Below are positions 20,082 through 31,798 of a DNA stretch of 64,000 nt, in pieces. The notes below the pieces were generated by a model. It did no database searches. It had not been told where the DNA came from and worked only from the letters and a program-made list of their open reading frames with translations. This stretch comes from Glycocaulis alkaliphilus. GTDB taxonomy: Bacteria; Pseudomonadota; Alphaproteobacteria; Caulobacterales; Maricaulaceae. Position 1 is the stretch's first letter, and each line of letters opens with the position of its first letter. A program made the position numbers and the translations under genes. The stretch spans positions 2,709,001 to 2,773,000 of the forward strand of contig NZ_CP018911.1 of assembly GCF_004000605.1 (NCBI RefSeq), given 5' to 3'.

Positions 20082-20800
20082 GCCTGCGAGCGTAACCGAT
20101 TCTCGACCTCGCGGTGCGTTTGCGGATCGCCGACATGCATCCAGAACGCGTCCATGACCTGCCCGGTCACACGCCCCTGCGCCAGCGCCACGTCCCAAAT
20201 CCGGTTGGTGGAGAACGGCTCGCACGGCCAGCCCTCCAGCACGCGCGGATGCATCACCTGCACGCCTGCATAAAAGAGCGGTTCGGCGCCGGCGGGCGCA
20301 TCGCGGAAACGTTGCAGGCGGCCTTGCGCGTCCATGGCGAAATCGCCTGGTCCCTCGAGCCCGAGAAGATTGCCCTTGCGTGCCAGCAGCAGGCGGAAAT
20401 CCATCGTGCCTGCGTCAAAACCGTCTGCCAGCCGGGCCAGCTCTGCGCCCTTCTCATCGACCCAGAAGGCATCGATATTGGCGACAAACACCGGATCACC
20501 ACCCAGCAGCGGCGCAGCCTTCACCAGCCCGCCTCCGGTTTCGAGCAACTGGTCTGTCTCATCCGAAACGTGAATACGTGGCGCGCCTTCGCGGGCGGCC
20601 AGATGGGCGCGCATGCGCTCGGCGAAATGGTGGATATTGACCACGGCATCGGACACACCCGCCCGCGCCAGCGCATCGAGCGTCCAGTCCAGCAGGGCGC
20701 GGCCATTGACCTCCACCAGCGCCTTGGGCCGGTCATCGGTCAGGGGCCGCATGCGCGTGCCCAGCCCTGCCGCCATGACCATGGCGCGCGACGGCCTCAC
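20078..20800 (-). CDS. murU: Nucleotidyltransferase, MurU-like (MurNAc-1-phosphate uridylyltransferase)
   Basis: A 240-residue sugar-phosphate nucleotidyltransferase with the N-terminal signature MAAGLGTRMRPLTDDRPKAL and the metal-binding FVANIDAFW. In the recycling pathway that bypasses UDP-GlcNAc enolpyruvyl transferase, MurU turns MurNAc-1-phosphate into UDP-MurNAc, feeding cell-wall synthesis and giving intrinsic fosfomycin tolerance. The name rests on the family and on the kinase-like amgK directly upstream, overlapping by four bases. A generic glucose-1-phosphate-type transferase cannot be fully excluded. Confidence 0.87.
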   Translation of the reverse strand: MRPSRAMVMAAGLGTRMRPLTDDRPKALVEVNGRALLDWTLDALARAGVSDAVVNIHHFAERMRAHLAAREGAPRIHVSDETDQLLETGGGLVKAAPLLGGDPVFVANIDAFWVDEKGAELARLADGFDAGTMDFRLLLARKGNLLGLEGPGDFAMDAQGRLQRFRDAPAGAEPLFYAGVQVMHPRVLEGWPCEPFSTNRIWDVALAQGRVTGQVMDAFWMHVGDPQTHREVENRLRSQA

Positions 20801-21915
20801 CGCGCACCCTCCGGCATGGCCTTGCGAACCAGCGCGGCCACATCGCGCAAGGCAGGGTGAGCGAGATCACGGTCGAAATGGGCTTTCACGCGGGGGATGA
20901 GATCGAGATAGCGCGCCTTGCCGTCGCGCTCTGCCAGACGCACGAAAATGCCCAGGATTTTCGCGTTGCGCTGCGCGCCGAGCACCGCATAGGCCGCGTC
21001 AAAGCTCGCGCGGTCATTAAGCTTTGCCGCCTTGAAGAAGCGGTCCTTCAAAGGCTCTGCCAGATCGGGGGATACGTCGCGGCGCGCATCTTCGATCAAC
21101 GAAACCAGATCATAGGCCGGGTGGGCAAAGAGCGCGTCCTGAAAGTCCAGCAATCCGGTACGCCCCTCCACCTCACGATCGGGCAGCCAGAGCAGGTTCT
21201 CGGCATGATAGTCACGCAGTGCCAGCCCCGGCGCATGCGCCTCCAGGCTGGCAAAAGCCGCCTGCCAGACGCCCTCCCATTCGGCGCGCAAATCATCGGA
21301 AGGCCGGACCGCAAAGCGGGGCAGATACCAGTCGAGATAAAGCCCGGTCTCGGCGAGCAGTGCCGTCTGGTCATAATCATGCACACGCCATGACTGGCCT
21401 TGTGCCTCGAAAACCGGCGCAAAGCTGGAGCGGTAGATTGCCGCCAGCGTATCGACCGCGCTGGCATAAAGCTTTCCCTCATGAGCGCCTGCCGGAATGG
21501 CGCGCGCATAGAGCCCCTCGCCCAGATCCTCGATCAGCAGAAGGCCTTGCTCCATGTTGGCGGCGAGAATACGCGGCGCGGAAAACCCGCGCTCGATAAG
21601 CGCCTGCGCAATACCGGCAAAGGCCGCGACATTATTGCCCGCCAGCCGGGCGACAGCGTTATAGCCGAGCGCATGGCGCTCTTGCGGGCTGGCATTATCC
21701 GGTGCCAGAGGTGTTTCGGCAGCAGCGGGTGCGTCCATCAATATGGCGCGCTCACTGCCCTTGCTGGCACGGAAATACCGCCGCGTGGACGCATCACCCG
21801 GAAACGCGGTGACAGCCGCATCGCCCCAGCCTGCTCCTTGCAGAAACGCGGCGCGCTCACCGGCGCGGACATCCTCAGACACTGATACGGGCAAGGCGCT
21901 CCCCCCAGCTGCCAT
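20797..21915 (-). CDS. amgK: Sugar kinase AmgK-like (anomeric MurNAc/GlcNAc kinase)
   Basis: A 372-residue aminoglycoside-phosphotransferase-fold kinase. It has the catalytic loop LRDYHAENLLW and the metal-binding LLDFQDALFAHPAYDLVSLIED. AmgK phosphorylates MurNAc at C1 for MurU, the next gene, which it overlaps by four bases. The ATG at 21915 lies 41 bases inside tsaE. A GTG at 21882 downstream of GGGGGAG would give a shorter overlap and 361 residues, so the start is uncertain. Confidence 0.87.
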   Translation of the reverse strand: MAAGGSALPVSVSEDVRAGERAAFLQGAGWGDAAVTAFPGDASTRRYFRASKGSERAILMDAPAAAETPLAPDNASPQERHALGYNAVARLAGNNVAAFAGIAQALIERGFSAPRILAANMEQGLLLIEDLGEGLYARAIPAGAHEGKLYASAVDTLAAIYRSSFAPVFEAQGQSWRVHDYDQTALLAETGLYLDWYLPRFAVRPSDDLRAEWEGVWQAAFASLEAHAPGLALRDYHAENLLWLPDREVEGRTGLLDFQDALFAHPAYDLVSLIEDARRDVSPDLAEPLKDRFFKAAKLNDRASFDAAYAVLGAQRNAKILGIFVRLAERDGKARYLDLIPRVKAHFDRDLAHPALRDVAALVRKAMPEGAR

Positions 21916-22348
21916 GCGCGGCGAGGCGCGCTATCCGCCTGTGCTCTTGCCCGGCAACGCCGTCAAAATCCAGTGTGATTTCCAGCCGGTTCTCGCTCAA
22001 TGCGTCATCCAGCCGGTCCGGCCATTCGATGATGACAACACCGTTTGCAGCAGCATCCTCAAGGCCCAGCTCGATCAGCTCTGACGGGTCCTCCACCCGG
22101 TAGAGATCGGCATGGAGCACATCAAACCCGGCGCGCGACACATAAGCCTGCACCAGCGTGTAGGTCGGGCTTGGTACCTCCTCCACGCCTGCAATATCAC
22201 CCACAAAAGCACGCGCCAGCGTGGTCTTGCCCGCGCCTAGCCCGCCGGTCAGCAGGATGACATCGCCCGGCACGGCCAGCCCGGCCAGCACCGCGCCAAG
22301 AGCAGTGGTCGCCTCGATACTGTCCAGATGAATCGTCTTTTCTTTCAT
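21875..22348 (-). CDS. tsaE: TsaE ATPase for tRNA t6A modification
   Basis: A 157-residue P-loop ATPase needed for threonylcarbamoyl-adenosine formation on tRNAs. Walker A is GGLGAGKTT near residue 36. The family motifs SPTYTLVQ, LHADLYR and IEWPDRL are all present. The ATG at 22348 gives a length close to E. coli TsaE; an in-frame ATG at 22369 would add seven residues. It heads the run tsaE-amgK-murU-addB-addA and shares a 106-base promoter region with the divergent ferredoxin reductase. Confidence 0.94.
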   Translation of the reverse strand: MKEKTIHLDSIEATTALGAVLAGLAVPGDVILLTGGLGAGKTTLARAFVGDIAGVEEVPSPTYTLVQAYVSRAGFDVLHADLYRVEDPSELIELGLEDAAANGVVIIEWPDRLDDALSENRLEITLDFDGVAGQEHRRIARLAAHGSWGERLARISV

Positions 22349-22454
22349 GACGCGCAGTAAGGCGCGCATTCACGCCCGCAGCAAGAGCCGCCGCATCCAT
22401 ACAGGCAGCCACCTCCCCTTGCAGGCCAGCCGCAAACCGGCCAAGAAAGCAGGC

Positions 22455-24815
<2,361 letters not shown>

Positions 24816-24819
<4 letters not shown>

Positions 24820-25898
24820 TCGGCATGTGTCCCGTCAAGGCGCGGCGGCACCGGAAAGGCGTCAACCGTGGGCCGGTCAAGGCCGCCCGTCCAGATCTGA
24901 CCCTGCCAGGGCACCACGGTGGTCGCGCCCAGCTCGCCCTCTCGCGTCGGCCCGTAGAGCACACGCACCGGCTCTCCGAGGCGATTGACCGCCAGCCCCA
25001 TGACCGGACGCGCGGGCAGTTCCGGCTCGCCAAACACATCGGCAAAGCGGCGCATGAGACGCTTGAGCAGCGGGCGCGGATGGAAAAACTCCATCAGCTC
25101 GCTATGCCGCGACGGCATGGCGATCCACAGAAGATTCTCCTCCGGATCCCAGTGAATATTGTCGGGATAACCCGGCAGGCCATCGATCAGGATGCGCAGA
25201 TTGCCGGTGACCGGATCAAGCACATGGACCTGACGTGCCCATGTTTCATTGATGAAGACATCGCCCGATTCCGGATCATGGGCGACACCATTGGCAAAGG
25301 CGAGATCATCGGCAAGCACGCGCCGCGTGCCGTCCGGCGTATAGGCGAGTATCCGCGCAGTCTGTTCGCCTTCCCAGAAGCTTTCCATGTACTCGCCATA
25401 GCCATAGCGCCCCGACGCATCGGTGAGGATGATGGTACCGTCTTCGAGAATGGTCAGGTCATCGGTGAAGACGAGTGCCGGGAACTCGCCCGGTTCATCG
25501 ATCACCGTCCATTCGCCGTCATCCAGCCGGATCAGGCCGGCCAGCGCATCGGCCACGTGCAGCACGCCATCAGGTGAGAAGGCCAGGCCCAGCGGGCGCC
25601 CGCCCGTATGCGCCACTTCTTCCCAGCCCCCTTCGGGCGCGCGCGCCATGATGCGGCCATCGGCAAGCCCGGTATAGAGCCGCCCGTCCGGACCCGGTTC
25701 GAGGTCTTCGGCCCCCTGCAAGCCCTCTTCCGTCAGGACAGGCTCGACCGGATCGGCAAACAGCGCCTCCAGAGCCGGATCGGGCGGAGCCGGGTTGAAA
25801 TAGCGCGCGTCAAGCGAGCCCGGCCCGAACAGCAGCAATATGGCGACGCCAAACAGCCCGAACAGAACCGCCACAAGCCGGATAATCCACGCCATCAT
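24816..25898 (-). CDS. Membrane-anchored SMP-30/strictosidine-synthase-like propeller protein
   Basis: A 360-residue protein with an N-terminal membrane segment (about 4-24, WIIRLVAVLFGLFGVAILLLF) and then a six-bladed propeller. Repeats such as PLGLAFSPDGVLHVADALAGL, the block YGEYMESFWEGEQTARILAYTP and GLPGYPDNIHWDPE place it near strictosidine-synthase-like and APMAP proteins, often lactonases or esterases. Activity is not proven by sequence. It is the first gene of a pair with the SDR, which suggests joint work on a small carbonyl or lactone compound. Confidence 0.8.
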
Positions 25899-25982
25899 TG
25901 CCCCCTTAAGCGTCCTGAACCGTCCTGCCAGCTTCCCTTGAAAGGCACGGGCTTGGCAAGGGCTGAGCCATGCCGGTCCGCC

Positions 25983-27188
25983 TCACGTCACCGCGTTGCG
26001 CTTGCCAAAGCGCGGCTCGGAGAAGCGCCCTGACTGGATGATCTCCACCATGATCTGCCCCGCGTTGAATACCTGCGCGTGGGTCAGATAGAGCGGCGCG
26101 AAGCCGAAGCGCATCACGTCCGGCTCCCGGAAATCGCCGATCACGCCTTCGGCAATCATCGCCTGCACAACCGCATAGCCGTCCTCATGGACGAGGCTGA
26201 CATGGCCAGCGCGCTGCGCTGAAGGCGGCGAGATCGTCTCAAGACCGAGCGGCGCGATGGCCGCCAGGAAGGTGTCGCCGAGCGCGCGGGCCTTGGCCTC
26301 CACCTGCGCCATATCCAGGCCCTCAAAGGCGCTCAGCGCCCCGTGGAGCGCGCTCATGGAGAGGATGGCAGGTGTGCCCGCAGCAAAGCGGGAAACGCCT
26401 GTAGCGGGCTTGTAGCCATCCTTGAAGGCAAAGGGCGTGGCATGGCCCATCCAGCCCGATAGCGGCTGGGCGAAGCTCTCCACTACATCGCGGTGGCAGT
26501 AGACGAAGGCAGGCGCGCCCGGCCCCCCATTGAGATATTTGTAGCCGCAACCCACGGCGTATTTCGCGCCATCGCGCTCCAGCTGCAGGCCCACAAGACC
26601 CGCCGCATGCGACAGATCCCAGATGATCGTCCTGCCGAGCCGGGCGGCCTCGCGCTCTTCTGCCGCGATGTCGACCTTGGCGGCTGTCTTGTAATGCACA
26701 GCGCTCCTGACCAGCACGTCATGTCCGTCGGGCAAGCCCGCCACGCCCGCACCCGGCTCGATCAGGGTGAAGGGTGTGCCCGACAGGCGTGCCAGCCCCT
26801 CCATCACATAGCCATCGGTCGGGAAGTCCCCGCGCTCCACCGCCACGCCCTTCGCCCCGCCCATGACGAGACCGGCGGCCAGCTTGAAGAGATTGACCGA
26901 GACGGAATCGCCCGCGATCACGCTTGTCTCGTCGACGCCGATCAAGCGGGCAATGCGCGCGCCGGTGCGCAGCGGCAGCCCCATCCAGTCAGCGCTGTTC
27001 CACGAGGCGATGAGGTCATGGCCCCACTCTGCTTGCGCCGCTTTTGTCAGCGCGTCGAGCGCCGGACGCGGGGGCGGGCCCAGCGAATTGCCATCGAGAT
27101 AGATCACGCCCTGCGGCAGATCGAACAGCCTGGCCGTATCGGCAAACGGGTCATTCCGGTCCAGCGCGCGCGCATCATCGAGTTGCAT
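25983..27188 (-). CDS. kynU: Kynureninase
   Basis: A 401-residue PLP enzyme that cleaves kynurenine to anthranilate and alanine. The cofactor Lys217 is in VGCGYKYLNGGPGAP, with Asp191 and His194 in WDLSHAAG. The N-terminal block YLDGNSLGPPP is also typical. Its start shares one base with the kynB stop (TGATG), so translation is coupled. Together they turn N-formylkynurenine into anthranilate. The gene for tryptophan 2,3-dioxygenase is not in this window. Confidence 0.96.
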   Translation of the reverse strand: MQLDDARALDRNDPFADTARLFDLPQGVIYLDGNSLGPPPRPALDALTKAAQAEWGHDLIASWNSADWMGLPLRTGARIARLIGVDETSVIAGDSVSVNLFKLAAGLVMGGAKGVAVERGDFPTDGYVMEGLARLSGTPFTLIEPGAGVAGLPDGHDVLVRSAVHYKTAAKVDIAAEEREAARLGRTIIWDLSHAAGLVGLQLERDGAKYAVGCGYKYLNGGPGAPAFVYCHRDVVESFAQPLSGWMGHATPFAFKDGYKPATGVSRFAAGTPAILSMSALHGALSAFEGLDMAQVEAKARALGDTFLAAIAPLGLETISPPSAQRAGHVSLVHEDGYAVVQAMIAEGVIGDFREPDVMRFGFAPLYLTHAQVFNAGQIMVEIIQSGRFSEPRFGKRNAVT

Positions 27189-27832
27189 CAGCTCAATTCC
27201 CTCAAGACCGCCCTCACCGGCGCAGCATCCAGCCCGGCGAGCTTCAGCGGCAGGGCTATCAGCTCGTAGCGTCCCTCGGCCACATCATCCAGCACCAGCC
27301 CTTCAAGAATGCGCATGTCATGCGCGGCCACGCGCTTGTGCGCATCCATGGTCTTGGAGGTTTCGGGATCGACCGAGGGTGTATCCACCCCGATGAGCAC
27401 CACGCCGACAGAGGCAAGATAATCGATGGCGTCAGGAGAGATGGCCGTGAACTCGCTCTCCCATGTCTCTTGCGGGGCCTGCCGCCAGGTGCGGATCAGC
27501 ACGCGCTCCGGCACCGCCTCCCCGCAGACCCGGCTGAGCTGCAGCTCGACGGCAAAGCGCGTCACGACCGGCCATTCGCCCAGACAGTGGATCACCGCGC
27601 ATTCACCCAGATACGGCTGCAGCGCGACACCGGCCATGTCCGTCCCGTCCGCCTGATAGTGCAGCGGGGCATCGGCATGTGCGCCGGTGTGAGTGGAGAT
27701 GGTCAGCTTCGAGACATTGACCGGCGAGCCCTGCCCCATGTCCCAGGTCCGCTCGAACTGAACCGGCGTATCACCCGGCCAGACCGGCAGGCCGGGACGG
27801 ATGGCAGGGGAGATGTCGATGATGCGGGTCAT
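27188..27832 (-). CDS. kynB: Kynurenine formamidase
   Basis: A 214-residue metal-dependent hydrolase of the cyclase family that releases formate from N-formylkynurenine. The metal-binding motif [12 protein letters not shown] lies near residues 47-58, and the N-terminus [19 protein letters not shown] is characteristic. It is the first gene of a two-gene operon with kynU. Confidence 0.95.
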   Translation of the reverse strand: MTRIIDISPAIRPGLPVWPGDTPVQFERTWDMGQGSPVNVSKLTISTHTGAHADAPLHYQADGTDMAGVALQPYLGECAVIHCLGEWPVVTRFAVELQLSRVCGEAVPERVLIRTWRQAPQETWESEFTAISPDAIDYLASVGVVLIGVDTPSVDPETSKTMDAHKRVAAHDMRILEGLVLDDVAEGRYELIALPLKLAGLDAAPVRAVLRELS

Positions 27833-27908
27833 GAAAGCTCACCATATGTGAACTCCCGGCCGAACGTCAGTGAGAGCCGGGACCTCGGGCAGGAGAAGCG
27901 GGACCAGA

Positions 27909-27936
27909 CCCCGGATAGCCCTCCGGGCTTCCGGGG
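27909..27936. terminator. Hairpin downstream of SDR gene, possible terminator
   Basis: CCCCGGA (27909-27915) pairs with TCCGGGG (27930-27936), and AGCCC (27917-27921) with GGGCT (27925-27929), giving a 12-pair stem with one bulged base and a 3-base loop. It lies 19 bases past the stop of the minus-strand SDR. There is no clear T run on that strand, so termination is likely but not certain. Confidence 0.5.
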
Positions 27937-27954
27937 TTTCAGCGTAACACGCCC

Positions 27955-28731
27955 CTATAACGGCCCCCGCGCCATGATGCCGCCATCGATGACAAGGCAC
28001 TGGCCGGTCATGTAGCTGGAGGCGTCGCTGGCGAGGAAATGGATGGCGGCGGCCATGTCTTCGGGCTGACCGACACGCTGGAGCGAGAAATTGCGCTTCA
28101 TCATGTCATCAAGGCCGGGATTGGAGGTCAGCGCGCTGGCAAGCTTGGTCTCGGTCAGGCCCGGGCAGAGCGCGTTGACGCGCACCTTGTGGCCGCCTGC
28201 TTCCTGCGCCAGCACCTGCGTCATCGAGATCACCGACGCCTTGGTGATGGAATACACGCCCTGAAAGAAGCCGGGGCGCAGACCATTGACCGAGGCGACA
28301 TTGACGATGGAGCCGCCGCCTGTCTCCTTCATCATGTGGATCGCGCCGGTCGAGAGGAAGAACGGCCCCTTCACATTGACGTCGAACGTCTTGTCGAACG
28401 CGTCTTCGGGCGTGTCTTCGACGGGTCCGAAATAAGGGCTGGTCGCGCCGTTATTGACCAGAATATCGAGCCGGCCCTCTTCCTTGCGGATGGCTTCCAG
28501 CGCCGCGTCACGGTCCTGCGCGCTGCCCAGATGCAGGGTCATGGCGCGCGCCTTGCCACCCGCTTCACGGATTTCAGAGGCCACGCGCTCGCAGTCTTCA
28601 ATCTTGCGGCTGGCCGCGATCACAATGGCGCCATTGCGCGCCAGACGCTTGGCCGCTGCCTCGCCAATACCCCGGCTGGCACCCGCAATCAGCGCCACCT
28701 TGCCGTCCACGCGCAAATCCGTCTCGGTCAT
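27955..28731 (-). CDS. Short-chain dehydrogenase/reductase (FabG-like)
   Basis: A 258-residue SDR with cofactor motif AGASRGIG near residues 16-23, NNGATS, and active site YSITK. The C-terminal QCLVIDGGIMARGPL is typical of the FabG/glucose dehydrogenase group. AAGGGGA lies upstream of the ATG. The acyl or sugar substrate is not readable. It has 122 bases to kynB on one side and 83 to the S9 peptidase on the other. Confidence 0.88.
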   Translation of the reverse strand: MTETDLRVDGKVALIAGASRGIGEAAAKRLARNGAIVIAASRKIEDCERVASEIREAGGKARAMTLHLGSAQDRDAALEAIRKEEGRLDILVNNGATSPYFGPVEDTPEDAFDKTFDVNVKGPFFLSTGAIHMMKETGGGSIVNVASVNGLRPGFFQGVYSITKASVISMTQVLAQEAGGHKVRVNALCPGLTETKLASALTSNPGLDDMMKRNFSLQRVGQPEDMAAAIHFLASDASSYMTGQCLVIDGGIMARGPL

Positions 28732-28814
28732 GTTCCGGTCCCCTTATGATTTTGAAAATGCCTGCCACCGCCCGTTCGGAGACGCGCGGCGGCAGGAAAT
28801 ATTGGCGGCTCTGG

Positions 28815-30887
28815 CTAGTCAGCACCCAGAAGCGCGTCGTAGTCGAGCTCCGAAGACGGGATTTCCCCGCCCGGCCCTTGCAGATAGTGGCGCATCCAGC
28901 CCATCAGGCGGTGGGCATAGTCAAACTGCGCCGCCGCATTGCGCAGGCCATGGCCCTCGCCCGGATAGGTGACAAGGCGCACCGGCGCCTCACCGGCCAG
29001 CTTGAGATAACGGTAGAGGATATAGCCCTGCGACGGGGCCACGCGCGTATCCACCTCGCCATGCATGACCAGGGTCGGCGTGGTCGAGCCGTGCGCATGC
29101 ATGATCGGGGAATGCTCGAAATACCACTCCCAGTTCTCCCACGGATAATGGATGAAGTGGACATCGACCATTTCGACCGGGATGTCGGTATTGCCCATGA
29201 AGGAAACGAGATCGGTCAGCGCCACGAACGGCACGGAAGCGGCGAAATGCTCGCTGGCGACGGTTGCGCCCCAGGCGGACGCAAACCCGCCATAGGAGCC
29301 ACCGGTAATCCCGACGCGCGCAGGATCGATCACGCCCTGATTGGCGAGATAGCCGACGCCATCAACAATATCCTCGAACTCCTCGCCGGGAGGGTTGAGG
29401 TGATCAAGCTCGATAAAGGCAAAGCCGCGCCCGGTGGAGCCACGATAATTGGGATAGAAGACGGCAAAGCCTTCGCCCGCCCCGATCTGGCCGGGCCGTG
29501 AATAGCCGGTCAGCCAGCCATTATGGTCGTGCGCTTCCGGCCCGCCATGAACGACCGCGATCATCGGCCAGCCATTTTCAGGGGCCTCGCCTTGCGGGGT
29601 GATGAGCACGCCTTCCACCTCGACGCCGTCACGCGCCGTCCAGCGCACCACGCGCTGCTCGCCGAGTGTGCGGTTTGCCAGCCAGGGATTGAGGTCGGCC
29701 CAGCGCGCCGGGGCTTCACCCGGGCGGGCCACATACACGTCACGCGGATGGGAGGGGCTATCGGCCACGAAGGCGATTTGTCCGCTATCACCATCAAGGC
29801 TCAGCGAGTGGGCGACATAGCCGCCATGGGCTTCGCGTGACACTTCCTCACCTTCGGGCGTGTACACAACCCAGGCACTGTCCTGACGTACATGGGCCAG
29901 GGCGAGGATCTGCCCGTCATGCCATTCAAAGGTGCGGATATGCTGTTCGGCGTCAGGGGCGATCTGGATGTATTCGCCGCTCTGCACGTCCGCGACATGG
30001 ATGGTGCCGGCCGTTGAGTCAGAGCGGTTGATCGCCGCCAGGAAGGCAAACTGCGATCCGTCCGGCGAGAAACGGCCGGTATCGATCTTGCCCGGTGTTT
30101 CGACCGTGCTGATCACATCGCCGCTTTGCGTGTCCACGAATGACCAGCGCTGTTCCATCATGGAATCGTCAACTGATGGCGTCGGGGCGAGCGTCACCGC
30201 AAGGGTTGATCCGTCCGCGCTCAGCTGAATGGCCGAAGCATGGCCGGCCAGAGCCAGCGGCTCGGCCGCGCGCTCATTATCGCCCAGCCCTGCCCGCCAG
30301 ACATAGGAGACCGGCTGGTTTTCCTCGTAGACATTCGCCCGGAAGCCGCGCTCGCGCAGCGCGCTGGTGTCCGGCAGGTTCGGGTCGCGGCCAATGAAAT
30401 AGATCGAGCTTGCGTCCGCCGACAGAAGATAGCCCTGCACGCCCGTATCCGGGTGATAGAGCCGTTCCGGTTCACCACCTGACAACGCGACCCGGTAGAG
30501 CGCAGGGCGCTCATCGCCCTCACGGCGGGCCATGAAGGTGACGCTCTCGCCATCGGGATGCAGCGCAACAGCGCTGATCGTATTGTCTCCGGCGACCAGC
30601 GCGCGCAGTGCGCCGGGTGCATCGGCGGCATAAAGATGCAGGGACGGGGCGCCATCACTGTCGCCGGCGCGAATATCGCGCGGCACCGACACGGTGAAGG
30701 CAAGCTGTCCGGTGGCGGGGGCGATCAGCACCTGCCCCGCCTGACGCAGCTCGAACAGATCGTTGATGGAAACGCTTCTGGCCTCGGCCTGTTCCTGCGC
30801 CAGCGCTGGCGTCATGGCGGCCGGTACGGCGATAAACGCGCTGGCGATCATGGCCGCCGCCAGCCGGTGTCTGAGACGCAAAGTCAT
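28815..30887 (-). CDS. Secreted S9 prolyl oligopeptidase-family peptidase
   Basis: A 690-residue exported peptidase. Residues 1-30 are a signal peptide (ALAQEQ cleavage region). Residues 60-420 form a WD/propeller-like domain, and the hydrolase domain follows. Ser531 is in GGSYGGF; the Asp is in HGEVDTRV and the His in YPGEGHGLRN. It probably cuts short peptides in the periplasm or outside. A strong GGAGG lies before the ATG. A second S9 gene at 53.7 kb shows a nutrient style based on peptides. Confidence 0.92.
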   Translation of the reverse strand: MTLRLRHRLAAAMIASAFIAVPAAMTPALAQEQAEARSVSINDLFELRQAGQVLIAPATGQLAFTVSVPRDIRAGDSDGAPSLHLYAADAPGALRALVAGDNTISAVALHPDGESVTFMARREGDERPALYRVALSGGEPERLYHPDTGVQGYLLSADASSIYFIGRDPNLPDTSALRERGFRANVYEENQPVSYVWRAGLGDNERAAEPLALAGHASAIQLSADGSTLAVTLAPTPSVDDSMMEQRWSFVDTQSGDVISTVETPGKIDTGRFSPDGSQFAFLAAINRSDSTAGTIHVADVQSGEYIQIAPDAEQHIRTFEWHDGQILALAHVRQDSAWVVYTPEGEEVSREAHGGYVAHSLSLDGDSGQIAFVADSPSHPRDVYVARPGEAPARWADLNPWLANRTLGEQRVVRWTARDGVEVEGVLITPQGEAPENGWPMIAVVHGGPEAHDHNGWLTGYSRPGQIGAGEGFAVFYPNYRGSTGRGFAFIELDHLNPPGEEFEDIVDGVGYLANQGVIDPARVGITGGSYGGFASAWGATVASEHFAASVPFVALTDLVSFMGNTDIPVEMVDVHFIHYPWENWEWYFEHSPIMHAHGSTTPTLVMHGEVDTRVAPSQGYILYRYLKLAGEAPVRLVTYPGEGHGLRNAAAQFDYAHRLMGWMRHYLQGPGGEIPSSELDYDALLGAD

Positions 30888-30971
30888 CGGGTTAGCCTCC
30901 CTGCAATCTTGTCGTTGCTGGAAAGCTAAAGCGGCAAAGCGCCCGCGTCGAGCTTCAGGCCGCAGAAGGCA

Positions 30972-31181
30972 TCAGGCGATAATGTCGGGATTGAGCTGAT
31001 CTTCGAGCGCAAAGATCATGTCCTTGAGCATCAGCTTGCGGCGCTTCAGCCGGACCAGCTTGAGCTGGTCCACCACGCCGCATTCCTGTGCAGCACGCAC
31101 TTCAGCGTCCAGCGCGCGGTGTTCACGGCGCAGCTCGGCCAGCTTGGCAACCAGCGCATCTTCGTCCAGATCACCGAACAT
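30972..31181 (-). CDS. DUF465/YdcH-family small coiled-coil protein
   Basis: A 69-residue helical protein. The block LRREHRALDAEVRAA followed by LKLVRLKRRKLMLKDMIFALEDQL is the YdcH pattern. Start MFGDLDED at 31181 matches homologue N-termini; the frame is open further upstream but without family sequence. The function is not established for the family. It is downstream of the ubiX and TIGR02444-like genes on the same strand. Confidence 0.85.
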   Translation of the reverse strand: MFGDLDEDALVAKLAELRREHRALDAEVRAAQECGVVDQLKLVRLKRRKLMLKDMIFALEDQLNPDIIA

Positions 31182-31303
31182 TCTCAGCCAGACACCTGTC
31201 ATTGGTTGCAACCGGCCAGCCCGGCCGGGCTGGCTGTGATTGCCAATACTTGGACATGACCCACGCCCCTCCGGCATGGCCACCGGGACACGGGGCGCGG
31301 ACA

Positions 31304-31798
31304 TTACCCTTTTTCGCGCGCGGAGAAAATGGCTTCTTTGAAGCGCGTGACCGGCGCGTCCGGCGCATAGCGCGCGCGATACCCGTCCAGCGCAGCCGCC
31401 GCCACATCCGGCCAGTCCGCAGCGCCGGAAAGGGCGGGCGTATCAACCGCCTGCAGCATGGTCTGGGCGATATGTTCTGCGGCCAGCTCGGCGCCGAGAA
31501 CCGATTGACGCAAAGCCTGCGCAGCCTCTGCCGGGACCGGCGGACGCGGCGCCTTGAGCCCATCACGTACGCGGCGCAAGGGCCCGACCGCCAGCGCGTG
31601 CCAGTCACCGGCAATACGCACGGCCTTCTCAAGTGCGGGCAGCGGATCACGCCCCTGCCCGGTGCTCCAGACAATCCAGAAAGCGATATTCACGTCCAGC
31701 CCGGCATCCTGCAGCGCCAACGCGGAGCGCTTCACAGGCTCGTGCGCGTAGAGCGCTACGGAGAAATCCCACAGGCTTTGCCCATGCGTGCCGTGCAT
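31304..31798 (-). CDS. TIGR02444-like helical protein of unknown function
   Basis: A 164-residue protein with the family opening LWDFSVALYAHEPVKRSALALQDAGLDVNIAFW. It is mostly helical, with no membrane segment or catalytic motif visible. Its start shares one base with the ubiX stop (TGATG), so it is coupled to ubiX translation. No role is known to me. Confidence 0.78.
   Translation of the reverse strand: MHGTHGQSLWDFSVALYAHEPVKRSALALQDAGLDVNIAFWIVWSTGQGRDPLPALEKAVRIAGDWHALAVGPLRRVRDGLKAPRPPVPAEAAQALRQSVLGAELAAEHIAQTMLQAVDTPALSGAADWPDVAAAALDGYRARYAPDAPVTRFKEAIFSAREKG

Noticed and set aside
17959-20157. 732-residue plus-strand frame over addB
   Set aside because: Ser/Arg/Ala-rich shadow frame antisense to AddB; no motif seen.
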